Numbered from the stretch's first letter, positions 47,096 to 60,380 are shown. The stretch: DNA of 64,000 bases from Panonychus citri (GCF_014898815.1 NW_026515546.1:3977001-4041000), one strand, 5' to 3'. Notes: generated from the letters alone by a model not told the origin. Made by a program: numbers and translations.

Positions 47096-48394
47096 TTATC
47101 CACTACAGCTATTACACTGAATATCTCCAGAACTAAAAGTCATATGAATGTTAGACTTGACCAGAGGACTGAACAGAATTGAAGCGCTCGACCCTACGAT
47201 TTTCAATGTCATTGAGGTCATTTTCCGAAGGTAGCGTTCAAAGGTCACTTTAAGTAAATGAGCTAGAATTTTATTTGATCTTCCAACCACCGCTTTACCA
47301 ATTTTGCATTCTTTGCAAATACATTTTGAGTATTTATTTGGGTCGTCCTTATCATAGACCATAAGTTCTCGCATTTTTTTGAGATGGGTAGATGGATCGA
47401 TTTCTTGACCTCTTTGCATAAATTTTACGAAGAATCGTTTTGAATTATTGTGGCAGTTCAAATGTATGGAATGGCCGTTTTGCTTGGAATTTCTAATTAT
47501 GAAAACATGAATGATTAGTATGAAACTCAGTCTAGTTCAATGTTATTTACTTACTCTGCGAGCGATGTAGCAGCAGAAATTTTCGCCACCTCGTTGGCCA
47601 AACTGTCCAATTTATCGGAAAAAATTTTTAAAACCGATTCAAGGTTTCTTTCTGAAGCGATTGATTCTGACGATGATGGTTTGACTGTTCCTTTCCGTCT
47701 AGTTGAAGGTGATTTCAGTCTTTTTTTCGTTTCCTCATTTGTGAAATTGTTCTCTGAAAATGTAAGAAAACGAATCAAATTAGAATTGATTAGATTACAT
47801 GTTAAATTAATACTTACCTCGAAACTTTCTTTTGGCAACTACAATAGGTGATAAAGGGGGACTTTCAACTATCTGTGAAGTGATCAAATTGTTTGAAGAT
47901 AATGATGTTGATAATGGTGGTGATACACTTTCACTGTCTGATTGTGAGAGAGGTGAAGCAGTTTCAGCAAGAGCCTCTCCATTGGATGTCGAAGATGATG
48001 AAGCTGATCCATTTGTTTCATCCTTATCCTTATCTTTATTTTTCCCATCTAAATTATGACAAATAAATAAAATTAGAACGAAAATTTCTTTGCTGCCAAG
48101 ATTATCTCTTGGTAAAATAGGGCAAGAACCAAGATATTTTCATGGTTTGAGTTACCTCGAAACCATGAAATTATCTTGGTTCCTTGTGTATGACTACCAA
48201 ATATCAAAGTATCTGTTGGTTGTCATCAACAAGATTATTTAATGAAAATATTGAAATTACCTTTTTTAGTTTGATTCCTAGTTTTTGATGTTAATGTTTT
48301 GACTGTTTTATTAGGCTTTGTTGATGATGATGATGATGATGATTGTGGTAAACAGTAAAGCTGATCAACAAGCGAACATTTTTGAAAAAGCTGG
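47096..48394 (-). CDS. Spliced minus-strand gene of unknown function, 5' end unresolved
   Basis: Four exons are consistent in phase on the minus strand: about 48394-48262, 48048-47818, 47753-47555 and 47493-47096, with GT-AG junctions (GTAATT, GTAAGT, GTAAGT donors). The product is Ser/Thr/Lys-rich at first (poly-Ser run, KNKDKDKDE, SPPLS repeats), then basic with KRLKSPSTRRKG, a predicted helix (ESVLKIFSDKLDSLANEVAKI), and finally a part with CICKECKIG that may bind metal. No start codon was fixed; the frame is open at the 5' end. The last about 45 codons (47096-47240) resemble a degraded repeat seen again near 50310, and the stop lies about 20 bases from AATAAAC on this strand. Nuclear location is plausible from composition. 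Family not recognised. Confidence 0.55.
48123..48186. ncRNA. Long near-perfect hairpin, possible pre-miRNA
   Basis: The left arm 48123-48148 and right arm 48160-48186 pair over about 26 bases with one bulged G and one mismatch, across an 11-base loop. The stem includes AACCAAGATA and TTTCATGGTTT. It lies in the intron (48049-48261) of the minus-strand gene. Arms of this length and quality fit a Drosha/Dicer substrate, although the loop is short; a palindromic MITE remnant is the alternative. Three smaller hairpins lie within 120 bases. Confidence 0.4.
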
Positions 48395-48536
48395 TGAGTG
48401 TTTATTAGAATTAGCTGCTTTATTTAATGTAATTAAATTTGATGTACCTGAAGATGTTCTAGAATTTATAATTTCTGAACATAATCAAGTTTATTCTAAC
48501 GCGGAATATTTGAAGATTAATGTAAAGGATAAATAA
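48318..48536 (+). CDS. Possible small protein starting in an ATG repeat
   Basis: A 72-codon frame begins within a (GAT)n tract read as repeated Met codons, then continues as balanced, soluble-looking sequence: NSKADQQANIFEKAGECLLE, a hydrophobic helix, VPEDVLEFIISEHNQ and an NVKDK end. Amino-acid composition is better than in most short frames here. It overlaps antisense the first exon of the minus-strand gene, so at most one of the two readings is likely coding at 48318-48394. The IFxxAGxxxxxL segment recalls the N-terminal helix of BAP18-like chromatin subunits, but only a few positions agree, so I do not assign it. An acceptor-like AACAG at 48352 leaves open that this is the last exon of a plus-strand gene. 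Confidence 0.3.
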   Translation: MLMMMMMMIVVNSKADQQANIFEKAGECLLELAALFNVIKFDVPEDVLEFIISEHNQVYSNAEYLKINVKDK

Positions 48537-51500
48537 TATGTTATGGTGTTTTTATCGCATTCGATGTGCTTATTAAATGCAAAAATTGTGCTTATTGATT
48601 TATCGATTATCGTAACGAAAGAGAGACCTTTCGTCTGGAAGACGGAGGTGATGAATATGTTATTATAACACAAATACAAAAATGATATTGGTCTCAAAAA
48701 CGCCGATATGCGAATGCATATTGAGTAATTTCAAATCTCGATTAATATCCAATCTCCCTCGAAAAGATGAAAAGGAGGAGGGAGAAAGAGAACGAAAGTA
48801 CGTTATAAAGGGGTTGACTGGGGTATGGGCTAGTGTTTATGGAGGAGTTTTAAAGTAATTTGTCATTATGTACCAAAATAAGTTAATTAATTTTATTTTT
48901 AGACATAAAGTAGAATCAGTTAAATCAATTCTAAAATTAAACCTGCAGACAACAAAAACAAAGAAAAAAAGTTTAAATAAAGTTTGAACTAATAAAGATC
49001 TTGAATTAGGTCAAAACGTCTGGACAAAGTAAAAATGAATAGTTCTATCATAAACTTTATTGCTATAAATAAACACACTGATATAGCTAAATAACAATGT
49101 TAAATGAGGCAATTAAGCCTAACAATCAAACATTTAGGGTTTCTAGTAAAACTATGGACAGAATTGGGCTTTTTACAAAATTTTTAAAGTCAAAATTTTT
49201 GTCCAATTGAAACAATTTAGGTGCCTCTTGTAAAACTTTTTTCCAGGTGATTAGGGTATAATTTAGACATTAGTAAAGATTGTCAGTCGATCCGAATGAT
49301 AGTTTGACTGTAGTCATTGATTCATATAACCCCTTGAAAATTTGAAGGTACACTAATTAAACAAAAACCATGGGTCTGAAAGTAATGATCAGCATATGTT
49401 CTTGTTAAAGATAATCTAATCTAACATTCTAAATTGTTAAAAACACTATCAATATCGTAGGTAAAAAATGGACCTTTAGTCCCGAAAAATCTAAAAACAG
49501 CTTAATTATTGATTGTTATCAAGAAATTCTGCTTTTTGCTGTAAAAATATTTAAGAAACGCACAATATAGTTTTCTAGTTGATTAGATTCTAATCTAGAT
49601 GTTGGTAAAGGTTGCGGGTTTTAATGCTATGCTTTTTTGAAAAACGAACTCTAATTATGATAATGTTTCTGCTTCTTTTAACAATGTTTTCTAGTTGCTT
49701 AGAGTCTAGAAAAGACGTTAATAAAGGTTTCAAGCCGATCTTATGGAAGGTTTGACTTTTATAATTTATTCTTATAGCCCCTTTGAAATTCCTTCCAATG
49801 CTATAATCCGATCCGCAAATGACCCAGGTGGAGAAAGAAAACGGGCAGGCACATTTAATTAACAGATTAATTTTTTCCATTTAATGGAAGGAGAGCCTTT
49901 GGTGTTTATCACGTTTGGTAAAACTATCTTTGTTTGTTCATCATAGAAGATATGAAGAAGATAAGCTTATTCAGCTTTGATGAAAAGAACGGTATAAAAG
50001 AATTGAAAGAAGATTCAAATTATCAGTCAACTAGTTAACTGAATGATAAATGGATGTTTAGAAGATGAATGTGACCTTTAGTTATTTTTGTTACATATTC
50101 CGGCCGCCATTCAAAACACTGTTTGATCTTGAATCCAATCGTTTATGGTCTCGAACAAAAAACTATTCCATAATCCAAGTTTGCCTGAATGTTTCAAATT
50201 GACGGATCTCCGTTATTCGAACTGATATCGACATCAAAACTTCAAAGATGTAATAATTTTTTGTATTTCTTTTCAAAAAAACCTTCAAATGACCTCTAGA
50301 TAGGTTTATCGTTAAATGTCCTCAATGACCTTGAAACTTTTTATACGAAGTCCTTCAGTCTCGATATGTATCTGTACGATGTTTGATCTTTTTCGACTCA
50401 TTGGTTCTGGACTTATAACTAACAATCTGAGTAAAATGAAGTTGAATAGCCCTGTACTTTATCTGAAACATTATCCATTCAACATTCTGAAAATTTGTAC
50501 CTATTAAATGTCTAAAGCGTCATAATGATTACTGATTTATCCAATTCTGAGTCAATCACAAACTAATGTAGACGTTTTATAAAAGTTTTTATTCTAAAAA
50601 ATAACCAGTTTTCTCCTATGAAAAGACATTTTTGAGTCTAAGTAATGGATAATGATGATTATACTTTGGATCCACCTAAAAATTATGTCTTGAGGCAGAA
50701 AGAGAAAAAAAGTTCTGAGTGGCTGATGTTTCTTAGTATAATAACAGTGGATAAAGTAAATAAGAGTTGAAGTGATGTCAAGTTTCACTTTTCTGCAGAA
50801 ATTAAGAATTAAAATGTTTCCTCAAGGATAAAACTCCGAGGCAGGAACCAAGAGTGGGAAGTTAAGGACAAGGTAGATTTGCCTTACATGATACTAGCAT
50901 TTTATGTTACAGTTCAGAATCTTCTTTTAACCCCTGCAAACTGATTCTGGAATCAGTGAAGGAAAAAAATCTGAAAGGCTAAAAAAGGAAAAAAGTTTCT
51001 CTTCTCTTAAAACTTTCCAGTTGAAGTTTTTTTCATTCGCTATAAATAAGAACACGAATTATCCGTTACAAATTATTCTTATGATGATGAAAGAATATTT
51101 TTTTTGTTTACTATCATGAATATCTATTCATGAAGAATCACATGTATTCTCTGTCCTTCACGAGAGATCTTATTTTCCACTTCGATATGAGAAAAAGGAA
51201 TTGTGAATGAAATAGAAAAGATTATTTTTCTTCTCTATTCATTTCTCGTTGATCATATTCCATTAGTCTTCCTTTTCACCTTTAGCATTATGATTTTAAT
51301 TCTGAATTCATCAATTCTTTTGACCATTATCTCTACCTAGTGGACAATACGGTCTACTCACAAGCTCCTCATCATTTTCAATTCTTTTCACGATAAATCT
51401 TTACCTCTTCACTATTAAATCATTTCTGTTATAACGATTTCTTATATTTTATATCTTAATTGACTACTAGTGACCAACGAAATGATGAGCTTACTTTAAT

Positions 51501-54500
51501 GTCCATCATCATTATTGTCATTTGATGTACAAATCAGCTGATCAACAGAAGAGTATAATTTGTAGTCAATATTGTTCCAGCTAATTCAACTTTTTCTTTC
51601 CCTTCAAATCTTGACAATTTCATCATCATCACAATTCATTCAACCATTCATGAGCTTATATGTATCTCGATCAACAAACTTCCACTCCCAATACTCAACT
51701 TGATGTTTCTCAACTGTCACTATCTGATTCACCATTAAATCCTAAACTCAGCGTCAATGGAATAATTTTATTCTTTCCTCTCTTCCTTACTCATCCATTC
51801 ATCAATCTCATTACATCAGAATCTCTGATGATAACTGTTGAGAATGATGATGATATTACAAATGAACATGACGATGTTCATGAAAACGAAACATGTTCAC
51901 CATCAGAATTATCGTTATGAACAATTCAATAATGTTCATTAACATTATCAAGGAGAAAATTTTTCCATAATCATTCATTGAAGCTCAAATTTTTGTACTT
52001 CATTATAAATATTACATTTCAAATCATCTAATTAACATGATTATCATCATCAACTTCATATTATGTTTGATTATCAGTTTAAAGATAATTTTTATCTTCA
52101 TATAATATAATTCAGTTTCTCAGGCATATAAATTTGCTTTATAATAATATGATAAAAAAATCACGATCAAAAAATTATACGAACAGTTATAGTAAATAAT
52201 TAATTTCTAACCTAAATTGTCAACAATTAGCTTTAAAAATGAAATCAGTTCTCAATAACCAAATAAATTACAAGATAATTTAAATTTTAAGCAAGAAAGT
52301 TTTTGATTCATATTAATAAATCAGGATCGAGAGTGAATTAAATTAACTAATCATTAACACTTTTCATAAATGATATAATAAACTAAAACTAAATTACCAT
52401 TTTAAATGATAATTCATATTCAATGTTTGTGATTGATTTAAATTGCAAATCTAAGTAGACTGTTAATCTTAACAATTTAAAAAGCAATTTAAAATCCAAG
52501 AAACCAGTTGATTTATTAATTAACTTGGTTGTAATATTAATAAAATGAGTGGGAAAAAATTAATATGAATTTGAAGACTCCATCCAATAGTGCAAAGCTT
52601 ATAATCTAATTTACTGCTTGATTGTCTTAATCTGAGTTAATTAGCATCATGGTAATATTAATGAGTAGATTGTGATAAATTCATAGGTAATGTTATCTTA
52701 GTAAATGATCAGAACATCGTAGCATTTTCAGTTGAACATGAAGATGACCATTAGATCAGGGTGCTGATTAGGCTGTTATTTACCACTCTAATTTTCCACT
52801 TCTAATGTGTATATTAACCTGAGATGGGAAAATGTTGCTCAAAGAAAACAATATGATTGTTGTTGTTGGATGAAAACAGAATCTGAGAAGAATGAAAAAC
52901 TTTTCTTACTCAGGTGAACAGTATTCTAAAGTGATGAAGTGATGGAGGAGGAAGTGGATTCTATTCAGTGGTTTGGGTTTTCTCTCAGTTATAAACCTAT
53001 TATCCACCGAGAACATGATGATGATGATGATGAAAAAGATGGTGGAAACAAGAATAACAGAATTTTCTTGTTAGAATATAAAATTAACCGTTAATACACC
53101 AAAGGATTTCAGGTCTTTCTTTTTCATTCTTTCACTTGTTCTGCTCTTAAATCACCTATTCCATCCTCCATCATGATCCTAAGCTTTTTACCTTCACCTC
53201 CGCCTCCTCTTTTCCATCACAAAATCCTCGTTAACACGAGGTTTCCATGTCTATTACATCAAACATTAATTTCCTTCGAATGGTTAATATGAATGAGACC
53301 TTTTTTTTACTACGAAATCAAATTATATGCTTTACCATGAACCACCATGAATATTACTCATAAGAATAATATTCACCAGCATAACTGCATTCATCGGTCT
53401 TGAATAGTAAATTATATCATATTATATTAATATCAAATTATGAATCTGAATATAAACTTATTATCAAGTATTCACTCTGAATTTCAATTCCATCAACATT
53501 CAGCAGAGGATATAAGCATGATGATGATAATCGATGCCGGCAGGTAAACTTTTTATCCTCACATGAAAGTCCTTTTGATGGATCCCTTTTGGTCAAAGTT
53601 TGTTTCCTTCTTTAAGTTTAGTGCTCTCAACAACCAGAACTTTTCTTCTTACACCATGGGTTCAGTTGGATCCAAATGAATTCAGTCAATTGTATTAAAA
53701 GGAACAAGAAACTTTAATGGTCAGTTTATCTGTTTCTTTTTTAACTTTACTTTCTTTCTCTTGGAATTTTGTTCATTTAGCCAAGAAAAATGTCTTCGAT
53801 TTGTGTTATTACATGTTACCTGTTCAATACCCTGTTCTTTACAGGAATAGATGAAAATAAAAGCTTCAGAATTTTTCAAAACAAAGAAAAAGATACAAAG
53901 TATAATATCATTTATCTCCATGTATTCACCAACCATTACTATTATTTGATTCTTTACCTGGATGGTCATTTGATCATATTCAGACTGCTCAGTTGATTTG
54001 TGACATTCTTAATCACCTTGATGTCTATTATAATCATCTAACAATCGTTAAAAGATAAAATTGGAACAATTAACTTTCATTGTAACAGAATATTGATCAA
54101 ATGTTGACAACTCAAAAGTCTCATGAATCTGTTGATCAAGATGAATTTGTTATTCAATCTTAAGAATTATTTTCATCTTCTTCTTACCGACTAGAAAAAT
54201 TGTCCATGAGATTTATTCTTCATATACAATACTTTACCTCTTCTCCACATGAACTCTCATCGCCAAAGGTTTTGAATTACCTGAGAAATAAAATGCTGCG
54301 TAAAAGTTGATGAGCTAATATCAAGTAGCAAACATGAAAAAAACCCAAAAATAACGGTAAAAGTAACTCAAACATCAATTTTTCATCATATTGATTTATT
54401 GTATACACCTGAGAGTTTGAGTATCTAATTGAATACATGGTAAAAAAGACCAGAATTCAAAGTTCAGCATAATGAATGATAATTGCGATTAATTATCACG

Positions 54501-54765
54501 ATCATAGACATAATCTAACTTGAAATTATCCGCATCATTTGAACGATGCTTATTTACCGTGATAACCAAGTTGAACTGCCTGATTAGTATCATGATAGGT
54601 GATGAGAGAGAAAAAATTCTGATAGAATTTTACAATTTTGGAAAATTTTCTTTCTTTTTCTTTTATATAAATTACACGTTTCATACCAATAGAAGAAAAA
54701 TTTTGATATATAATTATATTTGTAGATATTCTCATCTCAAGAGTTTCAAGTTTCCCTGTTACTTT

Positions 54766-54768
<3 letters not shown>

Positions 54769-54810
<42 letters not shown>
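54769..54810 (+). repeat. (CT)n microsatellite
   Basis: About 21 uninterrupted CT units. Confidence 0.9.
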
Positions 54811-54812
<2 letters not shown>

Positions 54813-57800
54813 ATGGGAAGGAATTGATTCAGAGTATTATTCATGTCTTGAAATATGTTTACTGTTTTCATACATATCTGATTCTGTAATAATATTTATT
54901 TTCAACCCTTAAATTGAATGTAAATAAATTATTATTAAATTATCATGTTTACCCATTTTAAGTGTATTCAAATTGAATCAACATCAAACGCAACAAACAA
55001 ACAACATGCAAAAACCTTTTGGTGATTCATGTTCATCATCATCATCATCATCTTGAAATCGTTGAATTTTCATCATGACATTACCATGAACATAGAGGGG
55101 AGAGAGCGAGACATTGATGAGATGGTCTTGCATGTTATTTATACAAAGAACTTTGAAATTTAAGTTCTAGTGAGAAAGAAAAAGAAAACAGAAAGAATCA
55201 GAATTATTTTCAGATATTATATTCAAATTGCTAAAAGATATTTACATGAAATCCGAGAACTCAAATTCATTGATGTGAGTTTTTATCTATTAAAATGTCA
55301 TATTCATTTGGCTACAGACCTCTCATGAAACGAAATCGATATGGAACTTCATCTCGGAACATGTGACTCATAATTCTGATTTTCCAATATAATAATAATC
55401 TAATATCAAGTTGATTGTGAAAACTGAATCAGTACAGAGAAAAAAAAATTCTGGATGGATAATCAGATTCACTTATTAACCTTTAATTGTGCATCAAGAG
55501 ACAAAATTATGACTTATCATGAACTTGCATCTACTCAGGACATGATATAAATCAGAATTTGTCCAATTAAATCAGTAGATTATAAAATAATGGTTCAATT
55601 TGAATTTGAAATTTGAAAGAATTTTTTTCCTCTATTCCAATTCAGAACTTTATAATTTACTAATATCATTTTATTGTGATAAATTCAACTGTGAGTCCAA
55701 TGAATTTGTTCTAGTTGATTAAAAGTTCATACTTCATGAGAAAAGTTCAAAGAAAAGGTAATTATAACACAGCTATCATGGTGCTTTATTTAAATTGTTC
55801 CCATAGAAAAAAGTTTCCATTTATATCTGAAAGTTTCAAACGAAACTCAGACAGTGAAAGAGGTTAAATGAAGTTTCAAGATTCATTGGAATCAACTGAA
55901 TTTGCATGATGATGATGAATTTTCTTAATGAAAATGTCTTAATCATTTTGCTTCTCTATCTTAATTATCATCATTTCAGCCTCAGTGATTCATGTAATTA
56001 GTAATCAAGAAAAATCATCATCCCCAAAAAACAAATGATTAAGACGTAATCAGTTGATTGTTGAATGATGAGGGATGATGATGAAAACCATGATAGATTG
56101 TTATCTTAATCAACAATACTTGATTAGATTGTCATTCTAATCACAATCGATTAAAATTAATGACCAATGAAATTTTTACACTCATCAAATTGGATAATGA
56201 TTATTGTCATTGTTTAGTTTGATCTTTTCCCTTCTTAATTAGTTGAAGGTGACACAGTTAATTGTTGATTTGGTGGTTTAATGGTAATCAAATATTTCTA
56301 ATTTCAATTCAAGTCTCACAATCCGCAGTCTTCCAATTGAAAGTTAATATAATTTGTAATCAAATTAATGATCTGATTAAGATAATTACCAATGGTCAAG
56401 GCTAAAAAAAACCTTTTCTACGATTAAATTCATTTCATGATGATCAGTAAACCATTTATCATAATTAACTATGAATTTATCATGAAGGTGAGATGATAAT
56501 TCATGATACTTGGTAACAATTTAATTTGATTATCTTGAATGGTACAGTAAGTAAATTGTAATTGATAATTCAATGATTTCTTTTTTTGTATGAAGAAAAA
56601 TAATTAATCAAATCATTCTGAATGGCGGATGAAAGTTCATAAATTAGTTCATCATCATGAATTCAGAGAGATAATTTCACCTTGTGATATGAAACTAAAT
56701 ACATGATAACAAGCTAATGATGATAATGCAAATGTTGATATGCTCAATTTAATGTGAGACTCAATGAATACTCATCATGATAATACCCTTGAGATAAAAT
56801 GAATTAGATACTGAGTCCATTATGAGCAATTCATTTAATCACCATGATAGATTATTAATCTGATAAATGAGATTAGCATCTGAGAAAGAGTAGACAGAAA
56901 AGTTCAGGTAAAAAAAGTTCTGATAACAAAGAAAAAGGAATTTTAGATTTGCTGGAATTGAGAAAGATTCAGGTTGTTGCTGAATGAAAAGTTCTGAATG
57001 AGACTGAATAATTTTTTATCTTCATCCTTATTATCATGATAAAGATTACATTCAATTTGATAATCATCTTGTTCAGCAGAAAAAGAAAACAAAATGTTAA
57101 ATGTTACAAAGTTTTCTCTTCTCCTGGAATAGTTTTGAAATCTGAGATGGAAAATATTGAATCCATGATGATGATAATTCTTGAGTTTTTTTTATCATGA
57201 AATCATAAGAAGTTTTCAAAATTCAAGGATAGACAAAAGGTAGAGAGGAAGAGAGAACAATGAAGAAAAATTCTGAATAAAAAATGAGCCAGAACTTTCA
57301 GCATTTTAACATGATGCCCATGGAAATTCATAATAGCTTATTCTTTGAAATAATCTAGATGACAAATATTATCAATCCTTGAACAGAAAAGGAATCACAA
57401 TATACTATTCCCATGAAGGTATTAGGAAAGTCAGGGGGGATAGGATAAAGAATAGAATGAAAGTTTTTCAGGTGAAAAACCGGTAAACTTTCATTCATGA
57501 TTCTACTGAATTTGGATGATCAACATGAAAAAAAGATTAATTGTCTGGAAATTCAGAGATAAATAAAGAGACTAATTTACAATATTCATGATCAAAGGGT
57601 TGATTCCAATGAACAATCAATTTGCTGAATATTCAGATTTTTTCATGATCATTTTGTTAGATTATAATTCAGACAAGCAATTGAACATTGAACATAATAT
57701 ATTCAATCTCGAATAATCCTTAATCAGTTGTTAAACCTAATGAATTTATATATAAATTGTTTGGAATTATCATCGAGAAAAATTGAAACATTAATCAAAT

Positions 57801-58695
57801 CCCAGTTTTCATGGGTTTTCAGATGAAATAATTCAGTAGTTTTCAGGGAATAATGAAAAAAAGTATATAAATATTATTGTTATATGGTTATCATGATTAT
57901 TATTGAATCTTAATCATTAGTGTTGAAACTTTTTTCCATTTCATTCTTATGATGGCTGAGGAAAATTTCATCCATTCTCATGATACTTATCTGTTCATGA
58001 TTGATGATTAAATTCAATTCCATTCTCTACCTTGGTTAAATTTACAAATTTGATTGATTATTTCATAATCGAGGTGATACTTTATCTTGGTATATTTCCC
58101 TTTCCATTGTTAATTTTAATCACAATCAATTCTAACAATTGATCATGATGGTGATACGATAATGTTCATGATTGAAATGACAATTGATAACAAATGAAAA
58201 GGGTAAATTTGTAATTCAATGAATGAACTTTCTTAATTTGTTACCAATTCTTTAGAAAGCTCAATTCATACCTCATGAATTATCATGAGATAATGACCAA
58301 AGAAATGTGATTAATTGTAAATGAAAACCCATCAACAATTAATCAGTTGAGAGAAAATCTTAATTTTTTTTGTGCTCTTAATTGAAACAATGTATTAATT
58401 AATTTGAAATGTTGAGAGTTAATTGCTGTGTCAATGTGTTGATTGCAATTCCGGTGAGAGGTTCATGATAATTAGCTTGATTATTATTTAATGATGATAA
58501 TTTGGTAAAACTTAAATGTCAAAGTCAATAGTTTGTCAAGAATTTTTGTCTTCAGGTTAAAGAAAAGTTTTTTTTTTCTTTGCTTCATGATAACATGATA
58601 CACTTGAAGTAATATGAAACAATACTTGGAACACTGAATCAGATTTATCGACAGTTTAAATTAATGGATACCAGATTTCTGATCAGATATTAGTT

Positions 58696-58721
58696 GTTTT
58701 CATGATGATCATCATGAAAAC
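58696..58721. repeat. 26-base perfect palindrome
   Basis: GTTTTCATGATGA followed directly by its reverse complement. It combines the ATCATGAT words that dominate this region. Confidence 0.9.
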
Positions 58722-60132
58722 ATGGTTTTTTTTGTGTTAATGGATAAAAACTAACCCAAATATTATCAATAATATAAAGGAAATTGTTGTTTCTGCTCGG
58801 ATTAACATGAGAAAATATCATGATGATATCGAAATATTTGAGTTATTATTCAAATCAATGGTTAGATTTGGTTTATGGTGAAGGTGATGGGTTAAAGTGG
58901 GTGATAAGATGATGATGATCTGTGATTGAAGTGGAAAAACAATAGAAAGCAAAACGATGAAGATGAAATGATGAGGAAGTGAAAAAGTAAATAGCTCAAG
59001 TTTCATTTAACGATAAATCTATCGGAATATATTTTGTGGTCATCATCATGGTTACCTTTTATTTTCCTCTTTCCTCACCTTTTCTCATCGCCCTGATCGT
59101 TTCCATCTTCATCAATATATTATTTTCTGTTTGTGATGAAAATAAAAACAACAAACCATTCAATTGTTCAGCTGATTCATGATTCGATTCATGGTTAACG
59201 ATTTATTCTGTTATTCAATGGAAACAATGAATAATTGTGGGTGGAGAGGAGGCGGTGAAGATAAACATGATGGTGGAGATTTTGGTTTTTCCAACTCTTT
59301 CTTATTTCCTCATCACCATCAAATCCTCCATCATTTTCCTTCATCTCAATGTGTTCACAATATTATTATTCTTTATGCTCAAGATTTGATTTTTTGCTCC
59401 ATGAAATTTACCATTAAAGGTCCAGTAAACTTTAAAAATCACTTTCCCGGTCAATATTTATCATCTTCTCTCAATTTCATCTTCATATATCATCTTGATA
59501 TTTGTTTTACTATTTTGTTTCAGAAAAAAACTCATTGAAGCTCAACATTCATAGACTTTGCCTCTTCTCTTCCCATGGAAATGGTTCATTTTTGCTACAT
59601 GAAACATGAAACATTGATGAACTTGAAAACTTGATTCAAGTTTTTGTTTTCCATCATTATTATTATTATTTTGTTAACTTTTATATTCCAAGATGGCCAA
59701 AAGTTTCAGGTTACAAAAGGAGAAAGTGTAATATACATGAATCATGATTCATGGTGGGGAAGAAATGAAAACTTTACTAGTTTCATGATGAATTGAAAAT
59801 TAAATTGAAACAGATTTCAAATGTCATCAATTTTCATCAATTTTAGTTGCAACAAAATTCTGACTTCAGGTCAGAATCAGTCTAACATGGTGTTCATCAA
59901 TTTCCTTTTCTAAATCTCAAATAAATGACAAACTTTTTCGAAACCTTTGAATTGATCAGATTCGTACAAATTATATGAGTACTCGGAATCTTCATCTCTC
60001 TCCCCAATGTTATGTGTTGAAACATAAAGACCTCAAGGTGAGGAGAAAAAGAATCTATTTTTAGAATTGAAATTCAGGTAGAGAAGATAAAAAGTTCTGA
60101 TAAACCCATTTAACTTTTTCATACCAAACATA

Positions 60133-60380
60133 AAGGGTGTTTGGTTTAAGAACGACCAAAGTAAACAAACTAATCAATGTCTCAATCTACCTAAAAAATG
60201 ATATCAATGATAATTAAGAAAAAGACAAGATAAAATTGAAGGTGAAAATGAAAAACAACAGAGGTCAAAGGCAAAGTGTTGACCTTTTCCATATCATCAC
60301 CTTCATCCTTATCATCTTTTATGGTGAGTTAAGTTACTGATTAGTTTGTTTACCTGGTCGTTTCTAAACGAAACACCCTT
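60133..60380. mobile_element. MITE-like element with about 45-bp inverted repeats and TA flanks
   Basis: Terminal inverted repeats 60133-60176 and 60338-60380 start AAGGGTGTTT and share AACGACC and GTAAACAAACTAATCA. Both ends abut TA (60131-60132 and 60381-60382), a duplication typical of Tc1/mariner-like and other TA-inserting transposons. The 160-base interior has no coding frame, so it would depend on a transposase made elsewhere. Confidence 0.75.

Larger units (their letters stand above)
48537..60132. other. Gene-poor region with degraded repeats at 49-50.5 kb
   Basis: 48.5-50.7 kb has different word use from its surroundings, lacking the TCATGA density, and holds degenerate direct repeats (about 49240-49370 and 49685-49810) and a possible second copy of a mobile-element end (50280-50420). 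From 50.7 to 60.1 kb the DNA returns to TCATGA-rich simple sequence, with (CT)n at 54769-54810 and a 26-base palindrome at 58696. Frames at 49590-49880, 51660-51920, 54520-54912 and 59179-59538 are not supported well enough to annotate. Confidence 0.5.

Noticed and set aside
47540..47851. 103-codon plus-strand frame
   Set aside because: It is the antisense of two phase-consistent minus-strand exons and crosses their intron.
49590..49880. 96-codon minus-strand frame
   Set aside because: It lies in the degenerate repeat patch and has no recognisable domain. It could be a remnant of an element but cannot be supported.
51660..51920. 86-codon plus-strand frame with polar ends
   Set aside because: The ends look protein-like (many Ser, Asp, Glu) but the middle is hydrophobic simple sequence, and no splice donors or acceptors fix it as an exon.
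54520..54912. 130-codon plus-strand frame
   Set aside because: It includes a translated (CT)n tract and AT-rich filler. No coding signature.
59179..59538. 119-codon plus-strand frame
   Set aside because: His/Phe/Ile-rich translation of TCATC-rich DNA, no domain and no gene context.
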